64,000 bases of DNA from Pedobacter aquatilis (GTDB lineage: Bacteria; Bacteroidota; Bacteroidia; Sphingobacteriales; Sphingobacteriaceae), in assembly GCF_030409415.1 (NCBI RefSeq), contig NZ_JAUFPW010000029.1, forward strand, positions 62,001-126,000, read 5' to 3'. A model generated the notes under the pieces. The model saw only the letters and a list, made by a program, of their open reading frames with translations, was not told the DNA's origin and ran no database searches. A program made the translations under genes and the position numbers. Below are positions 16,043 to 27,100 of the stretch, piece by piece; position 1 is the stretch's first letter; each line of letters begins with the position of its first letter.

Positions 16043-17485
16043 TTAACAAAGTTGATATTCGGGCATGCTCGTCAATTCTACTGAAGTGCTTCTCAAGCCT
16101 TTATTATCACTTATCATTGTAGTAATTTTGTTATTTAGCTTTGGCTGAAGTAAAAATTCTGCCAATTCAACTGGCGTTGTTCCCTTCGGAATGGATTCTA
16201 AAAACTTAGGCCAATCTGCTTTTGCATCAACATAAGATTTTGGTTTCGCCTTTGTGTTTGCAATTATGGTTGCCGTACGGCTTTGCGCAATTACAGCCTC
16301 ATCCTCAGGGTCGGCTTTTCCACTAAAATCTATCTCGCCATCATTTAATACTAATGATGGAATGCGCATCCTCAACATTAAAGATGAGCTATCAATCCAG
16401 CTTTGTCCACCCGGCCATCCTGCAACATTTGGTGGGTTAAATAAATATTGCCCTAAACTGCTTTGCAATTGAATTAAAACCTGCGGTTTATTATAGGTTA
16501 CATAAAACTCCCTGCTTAAACCTACTAAAAATTCAGCAGGCGATTTTATTTTAGTGCCCACATTTTCAGGGCTATGAAACCAATCTGCAGTAAACATTTT
16601 TTTCATCATTGCCGAAATATCATATCCCGATTTGAAAAATGTATCCGCTAAATCTTTAATATGTGCTTCATTCGGCACATCATTTACAAAAAACTTATAA
16701 ATTTTTTGAGAGACGAATAAAGCTGTTTGAGGTTTCTCCAGAATAATATCGATGATGTTTTCGCCATCGAAGTTTCCGGTTTTGCCGAAAAAAGTTTTTG
16801 GTTGTGCATCATGTAAGTTTTGCCTAAAAACAAATGAGCCGTCTTTATCATACATCCAACCGGTAAAAGAACGGGCAGATTCTTTAATGTCTTGTTCAGT
16901 GTAGTTGCCGCGGCCTAATGTAAAAAGTTCCATTAACTCGCGGGCGAAATTCTCGTTAGGTTTGCCTTTTCTGTTTTGCTGGTTATTTAAATACTGTAAC
17001 ATTGCAGGCGATTTTGAAACTTCTACCAAAAGTGTTTTAAAACTACCTAAACCATTTGCCCTCTGGATATTATTAAGTTGTTGTGCAAACATTGGGTTAT
17101 TGCTTCTGCAAGCAAAATGCCCATGCCAAAAAAGCGTCATTTTCTCGCGAAGTGGCGTAGAAGTGTTAATCATTTTTTCTACCCAGGCAATATTCAAATC
17201 ACGGCTTCGCTCATTTTGCATTCTAACAATTTCCTGGCGTTGCTTCTTTTCCTCGTCAGTTAAATCTTTTTTAGCGTATAAACCGGCCTGCATAAGCATT
17301 TTTTGTTTCGATGCAGATGTATCGATAAGTGTAATTTCATCTTGCTCCTTGGGTGTTTTAAGCAGATTATCCACTACTTTCTCATAACTTTTTCTACTGA
17401 GTTTTTGCAAATCTCGGTACGAAATTCCAAAACCTGCACGGCTGTAAAGATGCTTTACTTTAGAGAAATTATCTTTCGGGCTCAT
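16043..17485 (-). CDS. DUF1800 domain-containing protein
   Basis: About 480 residues covering the full DUF1800 family length. Visible motifs: HLYSRAGFGISYRDLQKL near the N-terminus, LFWHGHFACRSNN, ENFARELMELFTLGRGNYTE, and a C-terminal NPPNVAGWPGGQSWIDSSSL. No signal peptide is visible, although its partner DUF1501 protein has a Tat signal. I start at the ATG at 17485; a TTG two codons earlier is the only extension. It is upstream of, and probably cotranscribed with, the DUF1501 gene. The molecular function is unknown. Confidence 0.9.
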   Translation of the reverse strand: MSPKDNFSKVKHLYSRAGFGISYRDLQKLSRKSYEKVVDNLLKTPKEQDEITLIDTSASKQKMLMQAGLYAKKDLTDEEKKQRQEIVRMQNERSRDLNIAWVEKMINTSTPLREKMTLFWHGHFACRSNNPMFAQQLNNIQRANGLGSFKTLLVEVSKSPAMLQYLNNQQNRKGKPNENFARELMELFTLGRGNYTEQDIKESARSFTGWMYDKDGSFVFRQNLHDAQPKTFFGKTGNFDGENIIDIILEKPQTALFVSQKIYKFFVNDVPNEAHIKDLADTFFKSGYDISAMMKKMFTADWFHSPENVGTKIKSPAEFLVGLSREFYVTYNKPQVLIQLQSSLGQYLFNPPNVAGWPGGQSWIDSSSLMLRMRIPSLVLNDGEIDFSGKADPEDEAVIAQSRTATIIANTKAKPKSYVDAKADWPKFLESIPKGTTPVELAEFLLQPKLNNKITTMISDNKGLRSTSVELTSMPEYQLC

Positions 17486-17559
17486 AATCAAAATTTTAAT
17501 GTATGACTTAATTAAAACGTAGTGGTTTAATCATTGTTTTCTTTGTTTAATTTAGTCCA

Positions 17560-18192
17560 ATGTTTTTTCAATTGCTAGATAATGATTGCAACTTCCCTAA
17601 TCCGGCGCTTGCAGAAGAGGATGGATTGCTTGCAGTTGGTGGCGATTTGAGTTTGGAAAGATTGCTGATTGCCTATTCAAATGGAATTTTTCCATGGTTT
17701 AGCGAAGGCGATCCCATACTTTGGTATTCGCCGCATCAACGGTGTGTAATTTATCCTGAAAAGATAACAGTGAGTAAAAGTATGCTCAAAGTTTTTAGGG
17801 ATAAAACTTTCGAAATAACTTTAAATAAAGCTTTTGATGAAGTAATAAAAAACTGTGCATTAACACCACGAATAGGGCAGGATGGAACCTGGATTACCAA
17901 CGAAATGCAGGCAGCTTATATAGATTTGCATCAAAAAGGATTTGCCCACAGCGTAGAAGTTTGGCAAAGCGGTAAACTTGTTGGCGGGCTTTACGGCGTG
18001 AAAATTAACCGTGTTTTTTGTGGCGAAAGTATGTTTAGCCACGTTAGCAATGCATCAAAGGCGGCACTAATTTTTTTGAGTAAAACGGATATCAATCTAA
18101 TTGATTGTCAGTTGCCAACCGACCATTTAATGAGTTTGGGAGCTGAAATGATTGAACGAGAAATTTATTTAGAAGCACTTCACAAAGCATAA
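17560..18192 (+). CDS. aat: Leucyl/phenylalanyl-tRNA--protein transferase
   Basis: A 210-residue L/F-transferase, which adds Leu or Phe from aminoacyl-tRNA to N-terminal Lys or Arg and so marks proteins for ClpAP through the bacterial N-end rule. Motifs are NGIFPWFSEGDPILWYSP, the TWITNEMQAAYIDLH helix, GKLVGGLYGVKI and GESMFSHVSNASK. Length is typical of the family. Divergent from the DUF1800/DUF1501 operon with about 75 nt between starts. An 11-bp hairpin terminator lies directly after the stop. Confidence 0.95.
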   Translation: MFFQLLDNDCNFPNPALAEEDGLLAVGGDLSLERLLIAYSNGIFPWFSEGDPILWYSPHQRCVIYPEKITVSKSMLKVFRDKTFEITLNKAFDEVIKNCALTPRIGQDGTWITNEMQAAYIDLHQKGFAHSVEVWQSGKLVGGLYGVKINRVFCGESMFSHVSNASKAALIFLSKTDINLIDCQLPTDHLMSLGAEMIEREIYLEALHKA

Positions 18193-18193
18193 A

Positions 18194-18223
18194 AAAACCT
18201 GCAAGGTTAAATTTGCAGGTTTT
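18194..18223. terminator. Bidirectional terminator after aat
   Basis: A perfect 11-bp stem (AAAACCTGCAA with TTGCAGGTTTT) and an 8-nt loop start two bases after the aat stop codon. A and T tracts on both sides allow it to serve both convergent genes. Confidence 0.8.
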
Positions 18224-18248
18224 CTAAAGTATTGGTTTTTATAATGTC

Positions 18249-19031
18249 TTACAACTCCCTTACCCAAATATTCCTAAAGCTTATCGCCGGACTAGGGTCG
18301 CCATGATCTTGCAATTTAATAGATGATGGGCCATGCTTTTTGTATTGCGGCGCACCTATGTATCTGGTTTCTCCTTTTAAAACAAAACCATTTTGTAATA
18401 AAACACCATTTAAAAATAGCGTAACGCTGGCTGGTTTTAGTAAACTTCCATCTTCATTAAAACGTGGGGCATTCCAAATAATATCGTAATACTGCCATTC
18501 GCCTGGTTTTTTGTTGGCATTAGCCAAAGGCACACCTTGTTTGTAAACGCTACCTGTTTGTCCGTTAACGTAAGTTTTATTGTTGTATGCATCCATAATC
18601 TGGATTTCATAACCATCATCACCGCCTCCGGTTGAAGCTAAAAATACACCGCTATTTCCCCTTGCTTGTCCTTCGCCAGAAATATTTGCCGGAATTTTCC
18701 ATTCCATGTGCAATTGATAATCGGTGAATTTTTTATTGGTTTCAATGTTTCCGGTGCCTTTTTTTACAGTAAAAAATCCATCATCAATTGTCCATGCAGC
18801 AGGTTTCGATGAATCTTTAACCGAATGCCATGCATCAAGATTTCTGCCATTAAATAAAACAATCGCATCATTTGGAGCATCTTGTGGTAAATTCCCTGGT
18901 ATAACTGTTTTCGGTACAGGTTCCCAAACTTCTGTAGTTTTCGGATCTTTAGAAGGATCTACCTTTTTATCCTGAGCCATAGCATTTACTGCAAAAAATG
19001 CAGGAATAAATAATAGTGCGTACTTTTTCAT
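18249..19031 (-). CDS. Secreted DUF1080 family protein (3-keto-disaccharide hydrolase-like)
   Basis: A 260-residue protein with a signal peptide (MKKYALLFIPAFFAVNAMAQ). The mature part is a single DUF1080 domain with a concanavalin-like fold: IVLFNGRNLDAWHS, FTDYQLHMEWKIP, GNSGVFLASTG, YEIQIMDAYNN, GEWQYYDIIW and a final SPAISFRNIWVREL. Members of this family include 3-keto-glycoside hydrolases and carbohydrate-binding proteins in Bacteroidota and Planctomycetes. It is a single gene without polysaccharide-utilisation neighbours, so no substrate can be given. Confidence 0.88.
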   Translation of the reverse strand: MKKYALLFIPAFFAVNAMAQDKKVDPSKDPKTTEVWEPVPKTVIPGNLPQDAPNDAIVLFNGRNLDAWHSVKDSSKPAAWTIDDGFFTVKKGTGNIETNKKFTDYQLHMEWKIPANISGEGQARGNSGVFLASTGGGDDGYEIQIMDAYNNKTYVNGQTGSVYKQGVPLANANKKPGEWQYYDIIWNAPRFNEDGSLLKPASVTLFLNGVLLQNGFVLKGETRYIGAPQYKKHGPSSIKLQDHGDPSPAISFRNIWVREL

Positions 19032-19095
19032 ATATGTGGTTTAACTCTTAAAGTTAACCAGTTTATTAAGAAATGAAAATTTAGTATTCAATTTA

Positions 19096-19413
19096 TTACT
19101 TCAAATCGTCAGTAATGTAAGTTTCCGTTACAAAAATCTCATCTGGCACAATCTCTTCTTGCTTTTGTGCTGTAAAATCTCGCATGGGGCAATAACCTGT
19201 AACGCCTCTGTAAAGTAACGATGCGCCAACAGCAACTCCTGTTAAACCAATTATCGGGTGTGAGAACAAGCCTGTTAAACCCTTATAAAGTAAGTATGTT
19301 CCGGCTGCGCCAGATAACCAACGTTCTGATTTGCTTACATTTTCATAAAGCTCTGGATATTTCCATGCTTCTTTTATATTGTTTATCGTGGTATTTAAAT
19401 CTTCGTTTATCAT
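19096..19413 (-). CDS. DUF2892 (YgaP-type) membrane protein
   Basis: About 105 residues from the ATG at 19413; the longer frame begins with TTG. A soluble N-terminal helix is followed by two membrane helices: RWLSGAAGTYLLYKGLTGL and IGLTGVAVGASLLYRGVTG, then CPMRDF. This helix pair with the closing YCP motif is the DUF2892 pattern found at the membrane end of YgaP. No rhodanese domain is attached. Function unknown. Confidence 0.8.
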   Translation of the reverse strand: MINEDLNTTINNIKEAWKYPELYENVSKSERWLSGAAGTYLLYKGLTGLFSHPIIGLTGVAVGASLLYRGVTGYCPMRDFTAQKQEEIVPDEIFVTETYITDDLK

Positions 19414-19471
19414 GATTATAGAAATTAAATTCAACTATATAACAAGCTAAAACGGATTGAGTTTTAATTTC

Positions 19472-19570
19472 TTGCCACGGAAAAACGAAGAACACGGAAT
19501 TTTATCAGAAGTAGGAATAATAGAAATCCTGAAAAAACACTTTTCCGTGTCTTCTGTGTTTCCGTGGCAA
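19472..19570 (+). repeat. CCACGGAAA-type interspersed palindrome
   Basis: The left arm reads TTGCCACGGAAAAACGAAG then AACACGGAATTTT; the right arm returns as TTCCGTGTCTTCTGTGTTTC then CGTGGCAA. The arms are imperfect complements with a loop of about 38 nt. A one-armed relative is at 7708-7745. The copy lies just after the stop of the SNF2 helicase gene, upstream of the DUF2892 gene's 5' side. Confidence 0.7.
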
Positions 19571-19573
19571 ATA

Positions 19574-22465
19574 CTAATTTAAAATATCCCGAATATCTTC
19601 TTTACTTAAAGATTTAAAGAAACTTTCTTCGGTGGTAATTAAAGCGTTGGCAAGAGATTTTTTACGGTTTTGTAAAGCCAGTATTTTTTCCTCAACGGTG
19701 TCTTTAGCAATAAATTTATAAATAAATACTTTCTTATCTTGACCAATCCGATGGGTACGGTCGATGGCTTGTTGCTCTACAGCGGGGTTCCACCAAGGGT
19801 CTAAAATAAATACATAATCGGCCTGTGTTAGGTTTAAACCAACACCACCGGCTTTTATCGAAATTAAGAAAACCTTTAAATCGCTATTTTGCTGAAACTC
19901 GGCAACAATTTCTCCGCGGTTTCGCGTTGCACCATCCAAATATGCAAAAGGAATTTGCTCTTTCTCAAAATGTTTTTTGAAAATATCTAGGTGTTTTACG
20001 AATTGCGAAAACACTAAAACCTTGTGCCCACCTTTTAAAACATTATCAAGCGTGTGGATTACGTTTTCAAATTTTCCCGAATCAGAATCGTATTCACCAT
20101 CAATCATCACGGGGTGGTTTGCCAGCTGACGTAACGCCGTTAATCCTTGTAAAAGCTGCACTTGCTTTTGAGCAAAAGTACCATCATCCATGCTTTGCAA
20201 CAAATCATTTCGGTAAGCAGATTTTGTTTTTTCATAATAAGCCGCTTGGTCTTCGCTCATGTCGCAGTAAATAATCTGCTCTGTTTTTGGTGGCAACTCT
20301 GCAGCAACTTGTTCTTTTGTTCTGCGTAGCACAAAAGGTTTTATAATGGATTGAAGTTTTCGGGCCTTTTCCTCGTCTTTTTTCTTTTCAATCGCCTGAA
20401 CATATTCTTCGTAAAAGAAAGCTTGCGTACCCAATAAACCTGGGTTTAAAAAGGTTAATTGCGACCATAAATCGCCAACAGAGTTTTCTACTGGCGTACC
20501 ACTTAAAATTAATTTATGTCTCGATTTTAAGCTTCGTACAGATTTAAATGATTTTGATGATGGGTTTTTTATGTTTTGGCTTTCATCCAGGATGATGTAA
20601 TTGAAATAGAAATTTTTTAAATCGTCTACATCAACACGGGTGATGCCGTAAGTGGTAATGATAATATCGTAATTGGCGAAATTGGCCACATCTTTATTTC
20701 TGCCAGTGCCAGTATGTGCTAATATTTTTAATTTTGGAGTGAATTTTTTTGCTTCAGTTAACCAGTTGTAAATTAATGAAGTAGGCATGATGATTAAAGA
20801 TGTTGTATGCGTTGATGCCAGTTGATCATCCTCTTTTACCTTTTGCAGCATCGCCAAAGTTTGAATGGTTTTACCCAAACCCATATCATCAGCAAGGCAA
20901 CCTCCAAAATTATATTCACGAAGAAAGCTGAACCAATTATAACCCGCTTTTTGGTAATCGCGTAAACTGCCTTTAAAGTTTACCGGCATTTGGGTATCTG
21001 CAATATCTTCAAAATCTGATAAACGCTGAAGTTTGCGTTCCAAAGTAACGTTGGCCAAACTATCTTCGGCTAAATCATTGATTAAACCGATATGATGTTT
21101 CTTGAGCTTCAAATTTTTACCCGCTTCGGCGAGGCTAAACAAACTTCCGTATTGTGTAAACCACTTATCGGGTATGATGGCAACTTCTCCATCAGGCAAA
21201 ATAAATTCTCTTCGTTTATGCAGAATATGTTGTTTTAAGGAGAGAAACGGGATTTGATATTTCCCGAACCACACCACTGCATTTATATCGAACCAGTCAT
21301 TTCCTTCCTTAATTTCGAGGTCTATTTTACTGGCGCCAAAAACAAAACGTTTCTGCCCGGTGGCTTGCTCTATTTCGAAGCCAGCCTCGGTTAACATTTC
21401 TATGTGTTCATTTATCCAGTTTATGGCTGCATAACTTGGGTTTTCATCTTCTGCTGCAACTTCTAAATTGCTAAACAATGCACTCGCTTTTTTTAAGCCA
21501 AGAGATAATAGTAAGTTCAGTTGTTTTTTCTCCCAATCGGCAGAGCGCTTAATGCGATGAAAAATGTAGTTATCTTCCAACTTCTCCAATCTGACGGTAA
21601 CTTTATGAGCGTTCTCCAAAGGGAAAATGTATTCGCCGTATTTAAAATAAAGTTGGATTTGCGATATCCCACCATCAACATACAAAACCTTTAATACCGG
21701 AATGGCTTCAAATTGCTCTGTTCTGATTTCAAAACCTTCGGCATAAACGTGATGTTTTTCTATTAACGGTGCAACAAATTTTTCAAAATAAGTAGCCTCT
21801 GTTGCCTTTGGGATGGCAATAAAACGCTTATTTAGAAATGGCTGAAGTTTTTTGCCTTCAATATCCTGGTCGAAGAAATACAAAACATCATTCAATAATA
21901 ACCAGGCCGGTTTATTGCTGATGATTTGCGCTTCCTTGAACATAAATTCGATACGCAGATTTTGGTATTTTATGGTCGGAAAATAACGTGTTTCCGTATC
22001 GTTTCTACGAAAGTGAAAAAGAATTGAAGCCGGTTCTTTAGCAAGTTCAATTTTACGTTCTACCGGCCAGCCGTCCTTATCCATCACATAAAGCTCATCT
22101 TTAACTTTCAAAAGCTCCAACGCTTCGGCCAGTTTTTTCTCAATTTTAGGCCGAACGCCCTCGTAAAACTTACTGTCGAAAACTTTGGTAAAAAACTCTG
22201 TTGGTCTGATTAGTTTTTTGTAGTGTTTTTTGATAAGGGAGTCTTGCTCAATATCATCTAAAATCTTAATCAGTTTATAATCGATTTCGCTCAAACAAGC
22301 TTTAAATTCATCAGCCGTATGCGTAAAAATTCTTTGATAGGTAAAAGAAAAATCGCCTTGCGGATTTAGCTGAACAACATGAGGTTCAATTAAATAGCCT
22401 AAATACTCATGTTTGCACAAAGAGTAAACAATTTTGCAGGATTTAGAACTATCTACGCGTAACAT
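19574..22465 (-). CDS. SNF2-family DEAD/DEAH-like helicase
   Basis: A 963-residue Swi2/Snf2 ATPase. The N-terminal half (about 1-490) is poorly conserved and rich in beta-strand predictions. The ATPase core starts at about residue 495 (FKGSLRDYQKAGYNW), with Walker A DDMGLGKTIQ near residue 525, Walker B as ILDESQNIKNP (DESQ in place of DEAH), and motif III LSGTPVENS. The C-terminal helicase domain shows KVLVFSQFVKHLDIF, SIKAGGVGLNLTQADYV and QAIDRTHRIGQDKKV. Such proteins are ATP-driven DNA translocases, probably acting on transcription complexes or DNA-bound proteins. No defence-system partner lies beside it. Confidence 0.93.
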   Translation of the reverse strand: MLRVDSSKSCKIVYSLCKHEYLGYLIEPHVVQLNPQGDFSFTYQRIFTHTADEFKACLSEIDYKLIKILDDIEQDSLIKKHYKKLIRPTEFFTKVFDSKFYEGVRPKIEKKLAEALELLKVKDELYVMDKDGWPVERKIELAKEPASILFHFRRNDTETRYFPTIKYQNLRIEFMFKEAQIISNKPAWLLLNDVLYFFDQDIEGKKLQPFLNKRFIAIPKATEATYFEKFVAPLIEKHHVYAEGFEIRTEQFEAIPVLKVLYVDGGISQIQLYFKYGEYIFPLENAHKVTVRLEKLEDNYIFHRIKRSADWEKKQLNLLLSLGLKKASALFSNLEVAAEDENPSYAAINWINEHIEMLTEAGFEIEQATGQKRFVFGASKIDLEIKEGNDWFDINAVVWFGKYQIPFLSLKQHILHKRREFILPDGEVAIIPDKWFTQYGSLFSLAEAGKNLKLKKHHIGLINDLAEDSLANVTLERKLQRLSDFEDIADTQMPVNFKGSLRDYQKAGYNWFSFLREYNFGGCLADDMGLGKTIQTLAMLQKVKEDDQLASTHTTSLIIMPTSLIYNWLTEAKKFTPKLKILAHTGTGRNKDVANFANYDIIITTYGITRVDVDDLKNFYFNYIILDESQNIKNPSSKSFKSVRSLKSRHKLILSGTPVENSVGDLWSQLTFLNPGLLGTQAFFYEEYVQAIEKKKDEEKARKLQSIIKPFVLRRTKEQVAAELPPKTEQIIYCDMSEDQAAYYEKTKSAYRNDLLQSMDDGTFAQKQVQLLQGLTALRQLANHPVMIDGEYDSDSGKFENVIHTLDNVLKGGHKVLVFSQFVKHLDIFKKHFEKEQIPFAYLDGATRNRGEIVAEFQQNSDLKVFLISIKAGGVGLNLTQADYVFILDPWWNPAVEQQAIDRTHRIGQDKKVFIYKFIAKDTVEEKILALQNRKKSLANALITTEESFFKSLSKEDIRDILN

Positions 22466-22665
22466 TGATGGGTATGAAAATTTTTTAAAGTTATGCCCTT
22501 TAAAAAACTTTAAACTTACAATATTTTGGGTTTACATCAAAAGAACGACACAGTTTTACCTAAAAAATTATTCTGTAAAGGTTTGGTTGTTTAAATATGA
22601 AATTGACTGTACCTAGTCTTTAAGATTCCTATTTTCATGGGAATGACGAAAGATTGTAAAGCAAT

Positions 22666-22693
22666 AAAGGCATCCTAAAATTAGAATGCCTTT
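22666..22693 (-). terminator. Probable terminator of the RND efflux operon
   Basis: AAAGGCAT (22666-22673) pairs with ATGCCTTT (22686-22693), with a second CTAA/TTAG pairing inside. It begins 21 nt beyond the stop codon of the outer membrane channel gene. The T tract is modest on either strand. Confidence 0.6.
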
Positions 22694-22713
22694 ATTTTAT
22701 TGTTATATGTTTA

Positions 22714-24114
22714 TTACTTCCAGCCGCCGCCTAAAGCACGATACAGATTAACAACCGATTGCAACTTCTGCAATTTATCGTTTATACCGTTAAGTTGTGC
22801 GGTAAGTAAACTTTGCTCTGAAGTTAAAACATCAGTATAATTTGTTGCAGAACTGTAGCGTAATAATTCTTTAGTAAAATCTACTGCCTTAGTTAACGAT
22901 GCAATTTGTTTAGCCCGGGTTTCTTCTTTTTCTGTAGCAGTTTGATAAGCATACAAAGCATTAGAAACTTCTTGTCCGCCAGTTAAAAGAGATTGCTGGA
23001 AAGTATAAAAAGCCTGTTGTTGAGTTGCTTGTGCAGTTCTTAAACGAGCCTTATTTTGTCCACGGGCAAAAATTGGCTGTGTTAAACCCCCAACAATATT
23101 GTAGAATATCGAGTTATCGAAAAAGTTTTTTAACTGCAAGGTTGATAATCCACCTGCAGCGGTTAAGGTTAGTGACGGGTAAAAAAATGTTTTTGCGACG
23201 TTCGTATTTTCAAATGCTGCTCTAAAACCAAATTCGGCAGCAATAACATCCGGACGGTTTTTTAAAAGCTGAGCCGAAACACCAGTTTCTAAATTTGTGT
23301 AAGGGATTTGCTGGTCTAAAGTTGTTCTACCAATCGTTCCAGGAGCTTGTGCAAGTACAACACTTAATGCGTTTTCCGCCTCTTTAATGCTTCTTTTCAA
23401 ATCTGGAAGCGTAACCTGCGCCGCATATAAATTTGCCTCACTTTGCACAACTGCTGCGCCATTTACCACTGCACCTTCCTTAAGGCTTTTCATCGTTTCA
23501 ACATCCTTTGTTCTAATTTCTATGGTTTGTTGAGTGATTTGTAATTGTTTATCTAAAGCGAGTAAAGTATAATAGCTATTTGCAATTGTTGCAATTAACT
23601 GTGTTTGAACCGCTCTTTTAGCTGCGTCGCTTTGCAAAAGTGTTGCATAGGCCGAACGTTTTGCACTGCTTAGTTTGCCCCAAATATCAGCTTCCCAAGC
23701 TGTACTTAATTGCGCACGATAGGTTTGCGTTTCTAAATTAATATTTATCCCTGGAGGAAAGTTTAATGATGATAATGATTGCTTTGCATCTGTTACAGAT
23801 ACATCTGCCTGTAAACTCGGCAAAAACGCAGCTCTACTTTGTTGTAAGGTTGCTTCTGAAAGTTTAATACGCTCAATAGCCTGTTTTAAATCCAGGTTTT
23901 CGTTTATACCTTTTTGAATTAAAGATTGTAAAGTGGTGTCGGAGAAAAGATTTTTCCAAGGCAAATCAGCCATGGTTGTACTATCAGTTGTATTATTGTC
24001 GCGGTATAATCCTTCATTTTTAACCTGTGGCCTTTCGTATTTTTTAGTAACGCAGGCACCCAGGGTAAGTATTCCAAAACCGATTAAAACCGAATATTTA
24101 TATCTGAATTTCAT
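22714..24114 (-). CDS. RND efflux outer membrane channel, OprM/CusC-type lipoprotein
   Basis: A 466-residue TolC-fold outer membrane factor. The N-terminus is a lipoprotein signal with lipobox LGAC, cysteine at about residue 21. Two repeated TolC-type halves follow, rich in coiled-coil segments such as ALLALDKQLQITQQTIEIRT and the C-terminal AQLNGINDKLQKLQSVVNLY, ending with RALGGGWK. It is the third gene of an adaptor-pump-channel operon, starting 14 nt after the pump stop. It forms the exit duct of a tripartite pump. Confidence 0.93.
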   Translation of the reverse strand: MKFRYKYSVLIGFGILTLGACVTKKYERPQVKNEGLYRDNNTTDSTTMADLPWKNLFSDTTLQSLIQKGINENLDLKQAIERIKLSEATLQQSRAAFLPSLQADVSVTDAKQSLSSLNFPPGININLETQTYRAQLSTAWEADIWGKLSSAKRSAYATLLQSDAAKRAVQTQLIATIANSYYTLLALDKQLQITQQTIEIRTKDVETMKSLKEGAVVNGAAVVQSEANLYAAQVTLPDLKRSIKEAENALSVVLAQAPGTIGRTTLDQQIPYTNLETGVSAQLLKNRPDVIAAEFGFRAAFENTNVAKTFFYPSLTLTAAGGLSTLQLKNFFDNSIFYNIVGGLTQPIFARGQNKARLRTAQATQQQAFYTFQQSLLTGGQEVSNALYAYQTATEKEETRAKQIASLTKAVDFTKELLRYSSATNYTDVLTSEQSLLTAQLNGINDKLQKLQSVVNLYRALGGGWK

Positions 24115-24128
24115 GATTTGTCTTAAAA

Positions 24129-27100
24129 TTAATGTTTGCTGTTACTAGTCGCCAATTCGTATTCTTCTTCGGTTTGTTCTTGTTCTATACCTTCATTGAA
24201 TGGCGACTTGTTACTTATTTTTTCCTGCAAACTCTGGAAAATTATAAACAATGCCGGGATAACGAAAATGCCAAACAAAGTACCAATTAACATACCACCA
24301 ACTGCACCTGTACCAATTGAAGTATTACCCGAAGCACCAACACCAGTTGAAAGCATTAGTGGTAATAAGCCTAAAATAAAGGCAAATGAAGTCATTAAAA
24401 TTGGACGTAAACGAGCCGTTGCACCGTCAATTGCGGCATTAACAATGCTCATGCCTTTTTTCCGTCTATCAACAGCATATTCTATAATTAAAATTGCATT
24501 CTTCGCCAATAAACCTACAAGCATAATTAATGTAATCTGTGTATAAATGTTATTGTCAACACCGAATATCTTATCGAATACGAATACGCCTGCTAAACCT
24601 ACCGGAAGCGAAATTAAAACCGCTAAGGGTAAAATATAACTTTCGTATTGTGCGGCTAACAAGAAATAAACGAAGATTACACAAAGCAGGAAGATAAAAA
24701 TCGTTTGACTTCCGCTATTCATTTCCTCACGGGATAAACCTGAGAATTCGTAACCATATCCTGCTGGCAATTGCTCTGCTGCAACTTCTTGAACTGCCTT
24801 AAGCGCATCACCAGAACTGAAGCCAGCATTTGGATTTCCGGTAACAGAGATGGACGTAAACAAGTTGAAACGTGAAATGGCTTGCGGTCCGTAAACTTTA
24901 TCTAAGGTGATAAACTCAGAAATCGGTGCCATTGTGCCCGATGAATTACGCACATAAATACTCGTTAAACTTTCCTGGTTTGCTCTGTATTTGGCATCAG
25001 CCTGAAACATTACCCTAAATTGTTTACCAAATTTATTAAAGTTTGATGCATAAACACCTCCGTAATAACCTTGCATAACCCCTAAAACATCACTCACTGT
25101 TAAACCTGCTTGTTTAACCTTTGCCACATTTACCGTAATTTGATATTGTGGGAAATTAGGGTTAAACGAAGTTGAAGCATATTGAATTTCAGGACGTTTG
25201 GCAAGTGCCGCTAAAAATGAATTTCCTACTTCATTAAACTTCTTGATGTCGCCACCAGTTTTATCTTGTAGTTGAAATTCAAAACCACCACTTGTACCAA
25301 AACCCTGAATGGTTGGTGGCGCAAAGAATATGATTTTAGCGCCTTTTATTGAAGCGGTTTTCGCGAAAAGCTCTCCTATAATTGCTTTAACATCTCTTTT
25401 ACGCTCGTTCCATGGTGTTAATCTTGAAATTACCATACCATAAGAACTACCAGAACCACTAATCATACTTCTCCCAACAACCCTTAAAGAGCTTTTTATT
25501 TCCGGAATCTTATGCACAATACTATCAATTTCTGAAATGATAACATTTGTTTCTTCTTGTGAAGTTCCGGCAGGTAATGAAATATCAGACATGATAGTTC
25601 CCAAATCCTCATTCGGAACGAAACCTTTTGGCGTGGTATTCATTGTCCATACCAATAAAATGGTGAAGAAAGCAATGCCCAAACCCACTATCCATTTTTT
25701 TCTTGAAAGGAAACTAACTGATTTTTTGTATTTCCCGGTTACAGCATCGAATGAAGTGTTAAAAGCCGCATAAAATCTTTGTAAAAAGTTTTTAGGCTTT
25801 TCGTGGTCGTCTTTATGAGGTTTAAGAAAAATTGCACACAATGCCGGACTCAATGTTAAGGCATTGATTGCCGAGAGGATAATGGAAATCGCCAGTGTTA
25901 AACCAAACTGCTTGTAAAATACACCAGATGAACCTTGGATAAAACTCACCGGGATAAATACAGCAGCCATTACAAGCGTTATCGATATAATCGCTCCGCT
26001 AATGTCGTCCATGGCATCAACAGTAGCTTTTTTGGCATTGGTGTATCCTTCATCAAGCTTAGCGTGTACAGCTTCTACAACTACAATGGCATCATCCACA
26101 ACGATACCAATGGCGAGGACTAGTGCAAATAAAGTTAATAAGTTGATGGTAAAGCCAAATAGACTCAGGAAGAAGAATGTACCGATAATGGCTACCGGAA
26201 CACTAATTGCCGGAATCAACGTTGAGCGGAAATCTTGAAGGAAGATAAATACAACTAAGAAAACCAAAATAAAGGCTTCAATTAAAGTATGAATTACCTT
26301 TTCAATTGATGCATCAAGGAAGTCGTTTACGTTAACTAATGTTGTATAATGAATCCCTTTTGGAAAAGATTTTTGTGCCTCATTTAACGTATTAATTGAG
26401 TTTTCAATAACTTCCTTTGCGTTTGAACCAGCTGTTTGGTTAATCGCAATACCCAAAGCTGGTTTGCCATTAAACCTTACCGAACTGGCATAACTCTGTG
26501 CACCAAGTTCGATTCTGGCAACATCTTTTAAGCGAAGAATTTGTCCGTTTGCATTGCTTCTAATGATGATGTTACTGAATTGAGCCTCATCTTTTAAACG
26601 TCCGGTGTATTTTAACGTGTATTGAAATGCCTGGTCGCCTTGCTCTCCAAACTGACCTGGAGCCGCCTCAATATTTTGCTCGGCTAAAGCAACGTTTACA
26701 TCGTTCGGAACCAAACCATAAGTTGCCATAACATCTGGTTTTAACCAAATACGCATGGTATAATCTAAAGTTCCGAAAGCACTTGCATCACCTACACCGT
26801 TAATACGTTTAATTTGTGGAATGATGTTAATGTTTGCATAGTTCTGTAAAAACTTCTGGTCATAAGAATCACTTTCGCTATAAACAGCAAAAATTAACAC
26901 GTTACTTGCTTGTCTTTTCGCTGTAATTACACCAGAACGTGTAACCTCGGCAGGTAGTAAACTTGTTGCTCTGGCAACCCTATTTTGTACGTTAACCGCT
27001 GCTAAATCGGGATTTGTTCCCAATTTAAAGTTAATGGTAATGGTTGCTGTGCCATCGTTACTCGCAGTAGACGTCATGTATGTCATGTCCTCCACACCAT

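Noticed and set aside
17486..17491. TTG start two codons upstream for the DUF1800 gene
   Set aside because: An ATG is available at 17485; similar TTG starts at 10580, 11227, 19434, 43588 and 48956 were rejected for the same reason.
19574..22465. SNF2 helicase as part of an anti-phage defence island
   Set aside because: The helicase is flanked by ordinary genes (DUF2892, RND operon) with no methylase, nuclease or other defence partner.
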